From: Flammeovirgaceae bacterium
GTDB taxonomy: Bacteria > Bacteroidota > Bacteroidia > Cytophagales > Cyclobacteriaceae
NCBI GenBank assembly: GCA_023251155.1
Contig: JAHEZH010000004.1
Span: forward strand, 15,306-79,305
Direction of reading: 5' to 3'
DNA: 64,000 nt
Part shown: positions 45,585-56,031 of the stretch, piece after piece
Numbering within the stretch: position 1 is the stretch's first letter
Layout: every line of letters begins with the position of its first letter
The notes under the pieces: generated by a model
Database searches by the model: none
What the model saw: only the letters and a program-made list of their open reading frames with translations
What the model was told of the DNA's origin: nothing
Translations under genes and position numbers: made by a program

Positions 45585-46067
45585 ATGGATATCGAATCTG
45601 ACCGGGAGAAATACCTGGTTGCCTTTTTCGGCGACTCTCCGGCCTATTACCTGAAAGCAAACCGCACACTGTTTAGAGGTGAAAATGCGCCCTTCCATTT
45701 TCCTGCGTTTCTTCTTGGTCTATTCTGGTTTCTTTATCGTAAAATGTATGTGTATGCCGCTGGCATATTCGTGTTGCTTTTTATGATTGACATGGTAATT
45801 CAGATAATCGGCCGAAGCATGCCACAGTATAAAGAAGCCCTTCAGTTCTTTTCTTTCTTTATCACGCTTGCTGTTTCCATTGTCATGGGATTTAAAGGCA
45901 ACGGAATTTACCTTGGTTATGCCAACCGGAAAATAAATGAAATCACCTCCGCTTATTCAGATGAACGTCAACGCCTGGAAGCACTAAAGAAAGCCGGAGG
46001 AACTTCACCGTTACTGCCCTGGGTCATAGCTGGAGCTTTTGCCGCCCTCTTTATCCTGCAGTCATAA
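45585..46067 (+). CDS. DUF2628-like membrane protein
   Basis: FRGENAPFHFPAFLLGLFWFLYRKMY. Confidence 0.75.
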   Translation: MDIESDREKYLVAFFGDSPAYYLKANRTLFRGENAPFHFPAFLLGLFWFLYRKMYVYAAGIFVLLFMIDMVIQIIGRSMPQYKEALQFFSFFITLAVSIVMGFKGNGIYLGYANRKINEITSAYSDERQRLEALKKAGGTSPLLPWVIAGAFAALFILQS

Positions 46068-46070
46068 AAA

Positions 46071-46808
46071 TCAAATCCCCAATACGGATTTCAGTTTGGT
46101 ATAGCCACTTTGGCTTAACGGGATGCGTGTTCCGTTTTTCAAAAGCGCAACATGGTTGTCTTTTTCCAGTGGCTCTATTTTAGTGAGCTCCTGCACATTC
46201 AATAAATAGGATCGATGCACCCGCACAAAAGAAGCCGCATCCAATGTCTGCTCATAGTGCGACATGGTTTTCTTCTTCAGGTAGAAGCCTTCTTTGGTGT
46301 GAATCTTCACGTAGTCATCAAACGCTTCGATGTAATACACGGCATGAACGGGAACAATCACAATGTTGGCACCCTTCTTCACTACGATGCGTTGCCGCTC
46401 TTCGGGTGGTGCGATGGTTTCGATTAAAGCGCTGGTATTCTTTGTGTCGGCCACACGCGAACTCATCCATTTTTGCAAGGCCTTATCAAAACGTTCTTTA
46501 CTGAACGGTTTTAGTAAATAATCAATCGCATGCGCTTCAAATGCCTTGATGGCATACTCATCAAATGCAGTAGTAAATATGACCGCTGGTGGATTCTCCA
46601 ACAGCTCGAGCATCTCGAAGCCATTGATCTTTGGCATTTGTATATCCAGGAATATCAAATCCGGCTTGTGTTGCCCGATGGCCTTTACCCCTTCAAACCC
46701 ATCATTGCACTCTGCTACAATATCTATCTCCGTATGAGGTTGCAGGTATTCTTTTACCATGCTTCGCGCCAGTGGCTCATCATCAATAAGAATCGTCTTT
46801 ATCATCAC
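46071..46808 (-). CDS. LytTR-family response regulator
   Basis: MIKTILIDDEPLARSMVKEYL; LytTR domain VRVHRSYLLNVQELTKIEPL. Confidence 0.93.
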   Translation of the reverse strand: MMIKTILIDDEPLARSMVKEYLQPHTEIDIVAECNDGFEGVKAIGQHKPDLIFLDIQMPKINGFEMLELLENPPAVIFTTAFDEYAIKAFEAHAIDYLLKPFSKERFDKALQKWMSSRVADTKNTSALIETIAPPEERQRIVVKKGANIVIVPVHAVYYIEAFDDYVKIHTKEGFYLKKKTMSHYEQTLDAASFVRVHRSYLLNVQELTKIEPLEKDNHVALLKNGTRIPLSQSGYTKLKSVLGI

Positions 46809-47845
46809 TGTTGAGGAATTTTTATGGTCGTTGTGAATCTGTTCTCGTCTATATGTGTGGTGAGCAGGTCATTTCGGAAAAAGAGTAAATATAGCCTGCG
46901 TTGTATGGAGCTCAACCCGAAACCGGTACCCGATTGCGAAGATGAAGTGACGGCATCAAAAGGATTAGTAATGTTCAGCACCAGTGTTTTGTTTTCTGCT
47001 CTGGCATCAATCGAAATCATGATCTCGCCCGTAGTATCGTACAATCCGAATTTAATGGCATTTTCCACTACCGGCTGCAGCAGCAAGGCCGGCAATGTCA
47101 TCTTCACCGCGAAGTCATCATGAACAATATGGGTCTGGAGCCGGTATCCAAAGCGCACTTTCTCAATATCCAGATACAATTGCAGGTGAAACAACTCTTC
47201 CTCCAGCGTTACCATTTGCCGATCGTCTTTCTTTAATGTTCCCCGCAGGAAATCCGAAAGTTGCTGAATCATCTTACGCGCTTCTTCCGGCCGTGATCCT
47301 GCCAGCGCACTGATGGAATTTAAACTATTGAATAAGAAGTGGGGCTGTAATTGCTGTCGTAAACTGGTAAGCTCGGCTGTGCGTGCCAGTTGCTCTGCAT
47401 CCTGCTTACGCTTTTCATGTTCCCGTTGTTCGTGTAAAAAATACCAGATCCAGCTCAGCACAGAAACAAACGCAATCATCAGCCAATTGAACATGTATCG
47501 CATCATGGAAGACTGGCTGAGAAACAACAGGTAATCGGGTCGTCCAGGGAAGAGCTCTGACAACAGCCAGCGCTGTAGGAGAAACAACAAACCCGCCATT
47601 ACTATGCTCCAGATAACGATGTACGCCGCATTCTTCTGACCGGGGCGATAGTAACGGAAAGAGGTATGCATGATGTACCCTCCCAATGCAAGTACCAATT
47701 GGGTGACTACAGCATCAGCACCGGCTATCTCCCAACTCCAATCCAGCGAATGAAAAAGGTAAGCCTGCTCTACCATCCAGACCAGCCACCAGCAGGAGTA
47801 AACAAGTAATACCCTTGAGCCGGAAAGCGTTTCTTTATTCTCCAT
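46805..47845 (-). CDS. LytS-like sensor histidine kinase
   Basis: LTSLRQQLQPHFLFNSLNSISAL; LPALLLQPVVENAIKFGL. Confidence 0.93.
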   Translation of the reverse strand: MENKETLSGSRVLLVYSCWWLVWMVEQAYLFHSLDWSWEIAGADAVVTQLVLALGGYIMHTSFRYYRPGQKNAAYIVIWSIVMAGLLFLLQRWLLSELFPGRPDYLLFLSQSSMMRYMFNWLMIAFVSVLSWIWYFLHEQREHEKRKQDAEQLARTAELTSLRQQLQPHFLFNSLNSISALAGSRPEEARKMIQQLSDFLRGTLKKDDRQMVTLEEELFHLQLYLDIEKVRFGYRLQTHIVHDDFAVKMTLPALLLQPVVENAIKFGLYDTTGEIMISIDARAENKTLVLNITNPFDAVTSSSQSGTGFGLSSIQRRLYLLFFRNDLLTTHIDENRFTTTIKIPQQ

Positions 47846-47851
47846 GTTAAA

Positions 47852-48190
47852 TTAAAATACCGGCTTTGCTTCCAATTGCATGAAGGCCGCCTTCTGATGC
47901 ACTCCATGAATATAAGCGCTCGCTTCCGTTTCTTCATGGATGTGCGAATAGATTTCTACTCCGTCCTTTAATTCGTTGATGGGATACAGATCAGCTACGT
48001 TGATAAACTCCCATTTTACTGTTTTTTGTTTGTTGTTGAGGAACGAATCTTCCTCACTCAACCCAAGCACACGGGCCTTCAGAAAAGCGGCTTCAAAGTT
48101 ATCGGCTTTGATGAGTTTAATTTGCTCATCAAACTGTGGATTTCCGCCACACGAAATTTTGAATACTATTTTTGCGATGTACCAGTTCAT
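47852..48190 (-). CDS. DUF4288-like protein
   Basis: WYIAKIVFKISCGGNPQFDEQIKLIKADNFEAAFLKA. Confidence 0.75.
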   Translation of the reverse strand: MNWYIAKIVFKISCGGNPQFDEQIKLIKADNFEAAFLKARVLGLSEEDSFLNNKQKTVKWEFINVADLYPINELKDGVEIYSHIHEETEASAYIHGVHQKAAFMQLEAKPVF

Positions 48191-48234
48191 ACGTTTAGGC
48201 TTTAGGTAGTAGCAACAAGAACTAAATGTGGTGG

Positions 48235-48999
48235 TCAGTAGCTTTTGATCTCAATGCCACCGAAGATGCTGGTGCCAATCAACTTCAATACTTTGGTAGC
48301 ATCTGCACCCTCCGGGCTTTGCGGACGTTTGTCATCCAATGAGGCGAAGATGGATACTACTTCGGATTGAATCTTCCAGTTGGCAGGCACAATCAATTTG
48401 GCACCACCAAATACCTGGGTCAGGTCAAGTGTAACTGTTCCCGTAAAGTCGGCCTGAGATAAAACGATTTCTGTTCCTCCAAATACCGACACCGCTTCAC
48501 CACCTTTAAAGTTCTTCGTGATTACGTTTCTTTTATTTCCACCAAACACGGATACCATATCCAATACTTCGCCTGAGTCGTCAGTGGATGTAATGTTAGA
48601 GTCATACCTCCATGAATCCCAGCGATCGCTTTTGCTTCTTCGCGGGCGGAAGATCATAAAAAGACCGACAACGATGATAACTGCTGGCCAGATAAAGTTT
48701 CGTAAGTCAATTCCGGGAACATATTCATCAATCATAAAGGCAACGCCAACTAAAATAGCAATCATCCAGCCGCCCGGACGGAAAGATCTGCGCGCCCCAA
48801 GAAAGAATCCAATAGCAATCGGAATCATCCAGCCTGAAAAAAGCCAGTAAGGAACATCTGCCCCTGCCTGGCGTGCCATAATAACGGCACCGATAACGAT
48901 CAGTGCAACGCCTCCCCATACCCGACCTGACCGGCCATGTGGGTTATTTTCCAGGTTGTTGTCACGTAAGTCTTTGTTTCTGTTGTCTGAGGTTTCCAT
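48235..48999 (-). CDS. LiaF-like cell wall-active antibiotic response membrane protein
   Basis: LiaI-like TM region; VSVFGGTEIVLSQADFTGTVTLDLTQVFGGAKLIVP. Confidence 0.85.
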   Translation of the reverse strand: METSDNRNKDLRDNNLENNPHGRSGRVWGGVALIVIGAVIMARQAGADVPYWLFSGWMIPIAIGFFLGARRSFRPGGWMIAILVGVAFMIDEYVPGIDLRNFIWPAVIIVVGLFMIFRPRRSKSDRWDSWRYDSNITSTDDSGEVLDMVSVFGGNKRNVITKNFKGGEAVSVFGGTEIVLSQADFTGTVTLDLTQVFGGAKLIVPANWKIQSEVVSIFASLDDKRPQSPEGADATKVLKLIGTSIFGGIEIKSY

Positions 49000-49346
49000 T
49001 GCTGTGATTTTTTATTCAAATGAACGCCAAAAAGTAGCCCGGGGCCATTACCAATAGGCGGGCAGCTGTGGACAGTCGGTGAACACAGGAAGGGCGTAGG
49101 TGAATGAAGCCGTCTGCACATTACATCGGAGAATCCATAACAGCTGCCATCACTGAATTTACGTGTGCTTACCTTTTGTGAGCCCATCCACTTTGCCAAT
49201 TGCATATTGCTAACCGACAATGGATTTGTGATTACTAAAGCGGTCACGCTCACAAATTAATTGCGCTCCCCTCTCCTTTTAAATCGATTAATTCTCACCT
49301 TTACGTGGCAAAGCAAACTATCCGTAGTGGTGATTAAAATGAGCGT

Positions 49347-50552
49347 ATGGCGTTGAAGAAGGTGCTCCTGTTGATGCCCGACTATGGTGTGGGAGGAGCT
49401 CAGCGGGTGTTTAGCGATCAATCGAAATTTCTTTCCGCTCATTTTGAGGTTACCCTCTGTACTTTCAATAACGACTCCGTTGATACGTATCATTCTGCCG
49501 GGCGCAAAATCGCTTTGAATGTAAAGGCCGGTACTTCTGTTCCTGATAAGATAAGGTTGTTCTATCAGCGGGTAAAGAGACTGAGAAAAATCAAAAAGGA
49601 CTTTGATCTGTGCATCAGCCATCTGGAAGGTGCTGATTATGTCAACCTACTGGCAGGCGGCAAAGCAAAAACCATCTGCTGTATCCACGGCACCAAGTTT
49701 CATGATGGTGAAATCAAAGGCGCCATTGGCTGGATACGCAAAAAGATACTCATGCCGGTGTTGTATCAACGTGCCGACCTGATTGTGTCGGTAAGCAGTG
49801 CCATACGTGATGAGTTGATTTCTCTTTTAAAGATCGCTGAGCACAAAATCAAAGTGATCAACAACGGGTTTGATGTCAAGCAGATTGAGCGTAAATCACA
49901 AGAGCCTGTTCCCGCTGAGGTAAAAGCGTTATTCGATCATCACCTTACGGTATGCCTTTGCTCCCGGCTGGCACCTCAAAAAAACCAACTTGCCTATATA
50001 CCTGTATTTGCGGAAGTGATCCCATCAGTGGGAAGCAAACTTGTCTTTCTGGGTGACGGTGAATTAAGAGATGACCTGATCGCGCTGGCTCACTCACTGG
50101 GGCTTCGGGTTTACAGTAAATGGGGTGCTGCCCCATTCTCCGATCAGTTTGATGTTTACTTTCTGGGCAGTCAACTGAATCCGTTTTCGTATTTATCACA
50201 CGCATCTGTGTTTGTATTGCCATCGGCATGGGAAGGATTCCCGCTGGCATTGTGTGAAGCAATGGCGTGCGGGGTTCCGGTGATCTCGTCCGACTGCCCT
50301 ACAGGGCCTCGCGAAATTTTAGATGTAGCGTCTGGTGAACAGAAATCCGAGTATGGAATTTTGTTACCAATACCATCAGGGCAGAAAGGAGAAGTGCATC
50401 ACCAATGGAAAGAAGCCACCGCACGTTTGCTGAAGGACCGGAAGCAAGCACATACTTATGCGCAAAAGGCAAAGCTTCGTGTCACTGAATTCAGTATGGA
50501 GAAAATGGAAAACGAATGGATGGCGGCCATTCAATCTGTTCTTCATGAATAA
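49347..50552 (+). CDS. GT4-family glycosyltransferase
   Basis: SRLAPQKNQLAYIPVF; SAWEGFPLALCEAMACGVPVISSDCPTGPREIL. Confidence 0.9.
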   Translation: MALKKVLLLMPDYGVGGAQRVFSDQSKFLSAHFEVTLCTFNNDSVDTYHSAGRKIALNVKAGTSVPDKIRLFYQRVKRLRKIKKDFDLCISHLEGADYVNLLAGGKAKTICCIHGTKFHDGEIKGAIGWIRKKILMPVLYQRADLIVSVSSAIRDELISLLKIAEHKIKVINNGFDVKQIERKSQEPVPAEVKALFDHHLTVCLCSRLAPQKNQLAYIPVFAEVIPSVGSKLVFLGDGELRDDLIALAHSLGLRVYSKWGAAPFSDQFDVYFLGSQLNPFSYLSHASVFVLPSAWEGFPLALCEAMACGVPVISSDCPTGPREILDVASGEQKSEYGILLPIPSGQKGEVHHQWKEATARLLKDRKQAHTYAQKAKLRVTEFSMEKMENEWMAAIQSVLHE

Positions 50553-51669
50553 AATGAAAAAAGTATTAATTATAGAGAACTCGGTAGCCATTACAGGATC
50601 GCTGCATGCGGTGCTCAGAACATCCATCGCACTGCGCAACGAATACGAATTCGTTTTCATTTTACCCTTCGGATCAAAAGCCGTTGATCTGCTTCGGGAA
50701 AAGAATTTCAAAACCTATGAAGTTCCCCTCTATGAAATCAGCAAGAGCTTTCAATCAATTCTGCTTTACATCCCCCGCCTGATCCGTAGCGCTTACCGGG
50801 TACGCCAGATCGCACGCGCGGAAAACATATCGGCAATTCATGTAAATGATTTTTATAATCTCATTCTGCCTCTTTGGAAAATAGCTGGAGCTCCTTATCC
50901 CTATTTATGCTATGTCAATTTTGTGCCCGATCGTTTTCCTTTGCCATTGCGGTGGATATGGATCAATAGTCACCTGCTCTTTTCATCACACATTGCAGCC
51001 GTATCCAACTATGTACTACGCCAGTTGCCTGTTCATCAAAAAGTGATGTGCATACCCGATGCATTGCCCGATGAAGTAGTGGCCGGTTCTGAAGAGAAAA
51101 AAAACAGGCTGCTCTTCCTGGGCAACTTCATACAGGGTAAAGGTCAGGACAAGGCCATACGTGCTTTCGCATCTATTGCCGCTCACTTCCCAGATTGGAA
51201 AATGCGATTTGTGGGTGGTGATATGGGGCTTGAAAAGAACAGGGTCTATCGACAATCACTCAGCGATCTGGCTGATGAACTTGGTATCGCCACGCAAATA
51301 GAAATGAGCGGTTTTAGCAGCGATGTCGCTAAAGAATATCAGCAGGCATCCATCGCCTTAAACTTTTCTGTTTCAGAATCTTTTTCACTCACCGTGCAGG
51401 AAGCCATGTTTTACGGATGCCCGATCATCGCTACACGCAGTGGCGGCCCGGCAGAGTTAATCAAAGACCATCATTCCGGAATACTGGTAACCGTAAATGA
51501 TGTTGAGCAGATGAGTACGGCGATGAAAACACTGATTGAAAACCCTGCTGAGCGTGAGCGATTAAGATCAAATGCCTGGATCGCGATCAGAGAACAATAC
51601 AGCAAAGCAAAAACCATTGAGTTACTTGGTGAGGTCTATCGCGAAATGATCTTAAGTCACCCGCAGTAA
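50548..51669 (+). CDS. GT4-family glycosyltransferase
   Basis: LGNFIQGKGQDKAIRAFA; SESFSLTVQEAMFYGCPIIATRSGGPAELI; start MNKMKKVLIIEN. Confidence 0.9.
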   Translation, partial: NKMKKVLIIENSVAITGSLHAVLRTSIALRNEYEFVFILPFGSKAVDLLREKNFKTYEVPLYEISKSFQSILLYIPRLIRSAYRVRQIARAENISAIHVNDFYNLILPLWKIAGAPYPYLCYVNFVPDRFPLPLRWIWINSHLLFSSHIAAVSNYVLRQLPVHQKVMCIPDALPDEVVAGSEEKKNRLLFLGNFIQGKGQDKAIRAFASIAAHFPDWKMRFVGGDMGLEKNRVYRQSLSDLADELGIATQIEMSGFSSDVAKEYQQASIALNFSVSESFSLTVQEAMFYGCPIIATRSGGPAELIKDHHSGILVTVNDVEQMSTAMKTLIENPAERERLRSNAWIAIREQYSKAKTIELLGEVYREMILSHPQ

Positions 51670-51709
51670 TCCCCGCCAGGATAAAGACATGACCGTCCGA
51701 AACCGGGAG

Positions 51710-52774
51710 TTACCCGCTGTACTCACTTGCACCCCTGCACACCTGATGTATAAACTGAAGCTTTTCTATAACCGCATTGGGTACTACAAAGGGATAGAAG
51801 TCGGTATGCCCCATGCTGCGGTTTAAACTGTTTACGGCAAACGTGAGAGGAAGCCATGTCTTGAACACCTGATTGAAATCACGGATGGTGTAGGGATCAC
51901 AATTAACTTCTACATCGAGCGTGTTTACGCCCGTTCTCCTTTCAGGATGAACACCCAATCCAAAATAATACGCGGTCTCCAGCGTATCCATCATGTGCAG
52001 GTAGTGCGACCAGCTTTCGGCCCAGTCTTCCCAGGCATGTGAGGTAGCATAAGGACTGATGAACTGATCCGACCAGTTGAGTGGTGCTCCGTTAGCATAA
52101 TACGTCTTCAGGGCTTCACCATAGTCTGCGTTTTCATCTCCAAAAAAAGAACGGAACTGTTCTTGCCGTGACTGATCTCTGATCAATACATCCCAGTAGT
52201 AGTGGCCAATTTCATGGCGAAAATGCCCCAATAATGTTCTGTATTTTTCTCCAAGATCGAGCTTGTTGCGTACACGCTCCGCTTCATCCGCCTCTTCAAT
52301 GTTTAATGTAATCACTCCGTGGTCATGACCGGTAAGCACCCGTTGCTCGCGTGATACATCAGCAAGAAAATCAAAGGCTATTCCCTTATCGTTTTGATCT
52401 TGTTTGCGGTGAACAGGAAGGTTCAATCGCAAGAGTGAATACACCAGCCGGTGCTTGGCTACTTCTATCCGCTTCCAATAGTCCAGGTTCTGAGAGGTCA
52501 ATGCAGGAATAGTTCGGTTCAACTGGCAAGCGATACAAAAAGAGGAATTATCCTGCAACGGAATCAGCCAGTTGCAGGTAGCATACGCAGCATTGGCGCA
52601 AAAGCGATACGTTGCCTTTTGCATTACATCGGTGTACACCCCACCCCCATCCGGCTTCAACGTGATCAGGTCCAGGTGGCGCGCGTCAAAGCCTACCGTA
52701 TGCCCGCACTTCAAACAGATGTTGTTTTCAAAATAGAGCAGGTTCTGACATTCATTGCAGATGTATAATTTCAT
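51710..52774 (-). CDS. Putative zinc-binding metallopeptidase with N-terminal zinc ribbon
   Basis: YICNECQNLLYFENNICLKCGH; RHEIGHYYWDVL. Confidence 0.85.
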   Translation of the reverse strand: MKLYICNECQNLLYFENNICLKCGHTVGFDARHLDLITLKPDGGGVYTDVMQKATYRFCANAAYATCNWLIPLQDNSSFCIACQLNRTIPALTSQNLDYWKRIEVAKHRLVYSLLRLNLPVHRKQDQNDKGIAFDFLADVSREQRVLTGHDHGVITLNIEEADEAERVRNKLDLGEKYRTLLGHFRHEIGHYYWDVLIRDQSRQEQFRSFFGDENADYGEALKTYYANGAPLNWSDQFISPYATSHAWEDWAESWSHYLHMMDTLETAYYFGLGVHPERRTGVNTLDVEVNCDPYTIRDFNQVFKTWLPLTFAVNSLNRSMGHTDFYPFVVPNAVIEKLQFIHQVCRGASEYSG

Positions 52775-52997
52775 TTGTCCGAAGTTAGACTTTTAAAAAT
52801 GAGGTACTCCATTTAATGCTGACGAAAAAAGTCCGCATGGAATTTCACTAAATCCTGTGCCATCACTGGCTTATTCCCTTGCCCATACAAAAAAGTTAGG
52901 TCCTGGCTCCCGAATCAGAAAAAAGCGGGTCAGGAAGTATCTGCCCCTCCCTTCTTTTAAACATCGCCGATCATTATTATTTTCAAGCAAAAGACGA

Positions 52998-54326
52998 ATG
53001 AGTACCATGCCCGATTTTGATTTATCCACCCCCTCTGTATGGCCACCGTGGAGAAAAATTCTCTTCCGGTTCTTCCTGATCTATCTTGTACTTCAGCTTG
53101 CACCATGGGCATGGCAATGGATGACGGTCATTCCCGGGTTAGGATATGTTTATTCGTATTACGATGCCGCTGATCAATGGATCGTGAACTCCTCCAATCA
53201 ATACCTTTTTCACATCAAGGACGTATTGGTGCCCATGGGCGGCAGCGGAGATACTTCTTACGGATGGGCACAGTTGTGCACCTACTTCGTGCTGGCCTTG
53301 GCCGGCTGTGTAATCTGGACCATCGCCGACAGGAGAAACAGTCATTATGAAAAGGCCGACTATTGGCTACGTACTTTTGTTCGATATAACATTGCTGGTG
53401 TATGCTTCAGTTATGGAATCATAAAACTGTTTGCGCTGCAAATGTATTTCCCCAATCTCAGCCAGCTGGCCACACCGCTTGGTGATTATCTGCCGATGCG
53501 GTTTTCGTGGATGTTCATAGGCTACTCAACTCCTTACCAGGTATTCTCAGGAGCGATGGAAGTGATCGCTGGGTTGTTGCTACTTAACCGAAGAACAGTA
53601 ACCCTTGGGCTGTTTGTCGCGGCAGGTGTATTCATCAATGTAATGCTGCTCAATTTATCGTACGACATCCCGGTGAAAATTTTCTCCATGCACATGGTGC
53701 TGTATTGCTTCTTCTTACTGGCGCATGATGCACGGAGATTGTTTCAGTTCTTCGTTCTCAACAAAACAGCACCTCCCAACACTTCGTATGAAATTACTTT
53801 TTCCAAAACAGGGATGCGTGTAGCACGCATCGTCAGCAAGGTAGCTTTCATTATCCTGGCAGTGGGGCTTACCTTTTATAATTCATACATGAGTTATTCT
53901 GCGAATGCACAAGTGAGTGACGTGGGCCCAATCCAGTCGGGTATCTATGATGTAAAGTTATTCGTGCTTAATAAAAAAGACACGATTGCCCCGCTGGCCA
54001 GTGATACTATTCACTGGAAGGATGTGGTGTTTGACAAAGGTGGGCAAGGAAGCGTAAACAGCACCGACACACTATTCCGCCAGCGTTACCGCAGAGGGTA
54101 TTTTAGTTATCAGCCCGACACCGTCAATCATACCATTGGCCTGAAAAAATTCAACAGCGACAGTACTTACCTGTTGACAATGAAGTATGAATTGCCCGAT
54201 GAGAAAACGATCCGGCTATGGACAAAGCTTCGCCATGACTCGGTATACGTAGAGCTTGTGCGCAGCAAAAGACGCTTTCAACTTGCGGAAAGGCAGTTTC
54301 ACTGGTTAAGTGAATCCAACCGATGA
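52998..54326 (+). CDS. DoxX-like multi-pass membrane protein
   Basis: Several TM helices; GVCFSYGIIKLFALQMYFPNLSQLATPLGDY. Confidence 0.7.
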   Translation: MSTMPDFDLSTPSVWPPWRKILFRFFLIYLVLQLAPWAWQWMTVIPGLGYVYSYYDAADQWIVNSSNQYLFHIKDVLVPMGGSGDTSYGWAQLCTYFVLALAGCVIWTIADRRNSHYEKADYWLRTFVRYNIAGVCFSYGIIKLFALQMYFPNLSQLATPLGDYLPMRFSWMFIGYSTPYQVFSGAMEVIAGLLLLNRRTVTLGLFVAAGVFINVMLLNLSYDIPVKIFSMHMVLYCFFLLAHDARRLFQFFVLNKTAPPNTSYEITFSKTGMRVARIVSKVAFIILAVGLTFYNSYMSYSANAQVSDVGPIQSGIYDVKLFVLNKKDTIAPLASDTIHWKDVVFDKGGQGSVNSTDTLFRQRYRRGYFSYQPDTVNHTIGLKKFNSDSTYLLTMKYELPDEKTIRLWTKLRHDSVYVELVRSKRRFQLAERQFHWLSESNR

Positions 54327-54337
54327 AAAAGTCGGGA

Positions 54338-56005
54338 TTAATAACGATCGGTGCGGAACTTGATTTCCTTTGACGATTCATTGCCCAGCAGATCCGTCGC
54401 TTTCACCCTGATGGTATAGTCTTTATTTTTAGCAAAGCCCTTGATTGGCGCTACGTATAGCAACTCTTTTCCTCCATTGATGCTGTACTTGATTTCACCT
54501 GCACCTACTTCATTATCGGTTGCCGAGAGGAACACACTGGTGTACGAAGGCAGTTTACCTTCTTTACTGGGAGCTACGGCAAACTGTGCGTTGATTTCCG
54601 GGCCTTCCGCATCTACATAAAAAAGCGTGGCCTTTTCGTTCTTGTTGTTCACGTTATCGTAACCAAAATAATGGAGCGTATGCAATCCGGTAACGGTGAT
54701 ATCGATTGGCTTTCCGGAATACGTCAGCTCGTTAGTGTTATCGTCTAATAAGTAGGCAATCTTCTTTAGCCCCGCCTCCGGATCATTGCCCGACAATATA
54801 ATTTTCGTTTCAGGGCTTACCAGCACGGTATCTGCTTTCACAAAAGACGGCCCCGAAAAACCATGCGTGAGTGAAGGTCCGGTTAAGTCCACATAGATTA
54901 AACCAACACTATGCTCAAAATCATCTCTCACTTTATTGTTGGTATTATCAATAGCATAATACTTTACATTATGAATGCCCGAACGGCCCGGCAAATAGAA
55001 AGGCTCTTCATATTTCCCGAACGGGTCTTCATTGATGGAATACATCATGTCTTTGATTCCCGACTTGTTATCAACGGCAGTGAGCTTGAGTTTAGTGCGG
55101 CCGGAAAAATACACTTTGTCGCCTACAATAAACTTATCCCCCAACACATCGGCCGACATGATTGGCGCAGTTTTATCCAGGTAGAACTTAGCTACCTTCT
55201 CCGTCTCTTTGTTAGTCACATTATCAACAGAGAAATACGTGAGGGTATGATCGCCGTCAGGCAAATACTGAAAAGGAATATTACCACCCGTGTACGGTTT
55301 AACGTTTTCTTTATCAAAACGAAAGAATGTCTTCGCAACGCCTGAAAGTGAATCTGCGATAGTTAAATAAATAGTAGAGTTAGTCGAGATCACATTCTGT
55401 GAAGAGATACTGACTATGTTATGGTAGGTGGATGGAGGTGTCAGGTCTACGGTGAACGATCGGGTATTGATGGCTTCAGCATTACCGGTGCGATCTAGTG
55501 CATAGTAGGAATATTTATATTTACCTTCCTTATTTAAAACAAAGGGCTGATATTTTTCAAACTCATTTCCATTCATCGAATGAAAGATTCCTTCCAGACC
55601 CGACATCTCATCGGTAGCAGATAATGATGCGGATAAGCCCGGACCATAAAAGAATTTCTCTACTGAACCAAAAGAAGGTGCCCCGGTTAGTTTTATTGTT
55701 GTAACAGGGGCAATACCATCGGCATGGATTTGAAAAAAATCATATCCTTTGGTGGTATAGTTGAGGTGCCGGAAAGCATGTACTCCATGGCCTTCCAGTT
55801 TTATTTCTCCTCCCGTTTCTGATTTCAAAGGCACTGGTTGTCCGTCTACTGAGCTGGCTACGTAGATGTACACCGGCAAAGAGGCTTGCTGATAGTACGT
55901 GCCTGCACTATCAAGGAATGCTTTCTTCTGATGGGTAGGTGGAGTTTGATTTTGTGCCCACATCACCAGTGGTGACAGGAACAGCACGATAGACAAAGCC
56001 TTCAT
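54338..56005 (-). CDS. OmpL47-type/Ig-like repeat secreted protein
   Basis: Repeats of G(I/L)...Y.(I/L)N...F..Y..PF.....G.H...Y.A.D. Confidence 0.75.
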   Translation of the reverse strand: MKALSIVLFLSPLVMWAQNQTPPTHQKKAFLDSAGTYYQQASLPVYIYVASSVDGQPVPLKSETGGEIKLEGHGVHAFRHLNYTTKGYDFFQIHADGIAPVTTIKLTGAPSFGSVEKFFYGPGLSASLSATDEMSGLEGIFHSMNGNEFEKYQPFVLNKEGKYKYSYYALDRTGNAEAINTRSFTVDLTPPSTYHNIVSISSQNVISTNSTIYLTIADSLSGVAKTFFRFDKENVKPYTGGNIPFQYLPDGDHTLTYFSVDNVTNKETEKVAKFYLDKTAPIMSADVLGDKFIVGDKVYFSGRTKLKLTAVDNKSGIKDMMYSINEDPFGKYEEPFYLPGRSGIHNVKYYAIDNTNNKVRDDFEHSVGLIYVDLTGPSLTHGFSGPSFVKADTVLVSPETKIILSGNDPEAGLKKIAYLLDDNTNELTYSGKPIDITVTGLHTLHYFGYDNVNNKNEKATLFYVDAEGPEINAQFAVAPSKEGKLPSYTSVFLSATDNEVGAGEIKYSINGGKELLYVAPIKGFAKNKDYTIRVKATDLLGNESSKEIKFRTDRY

Positions 56006-56031
56006 AATGTTATTAAGTAGATTAAAGTAGA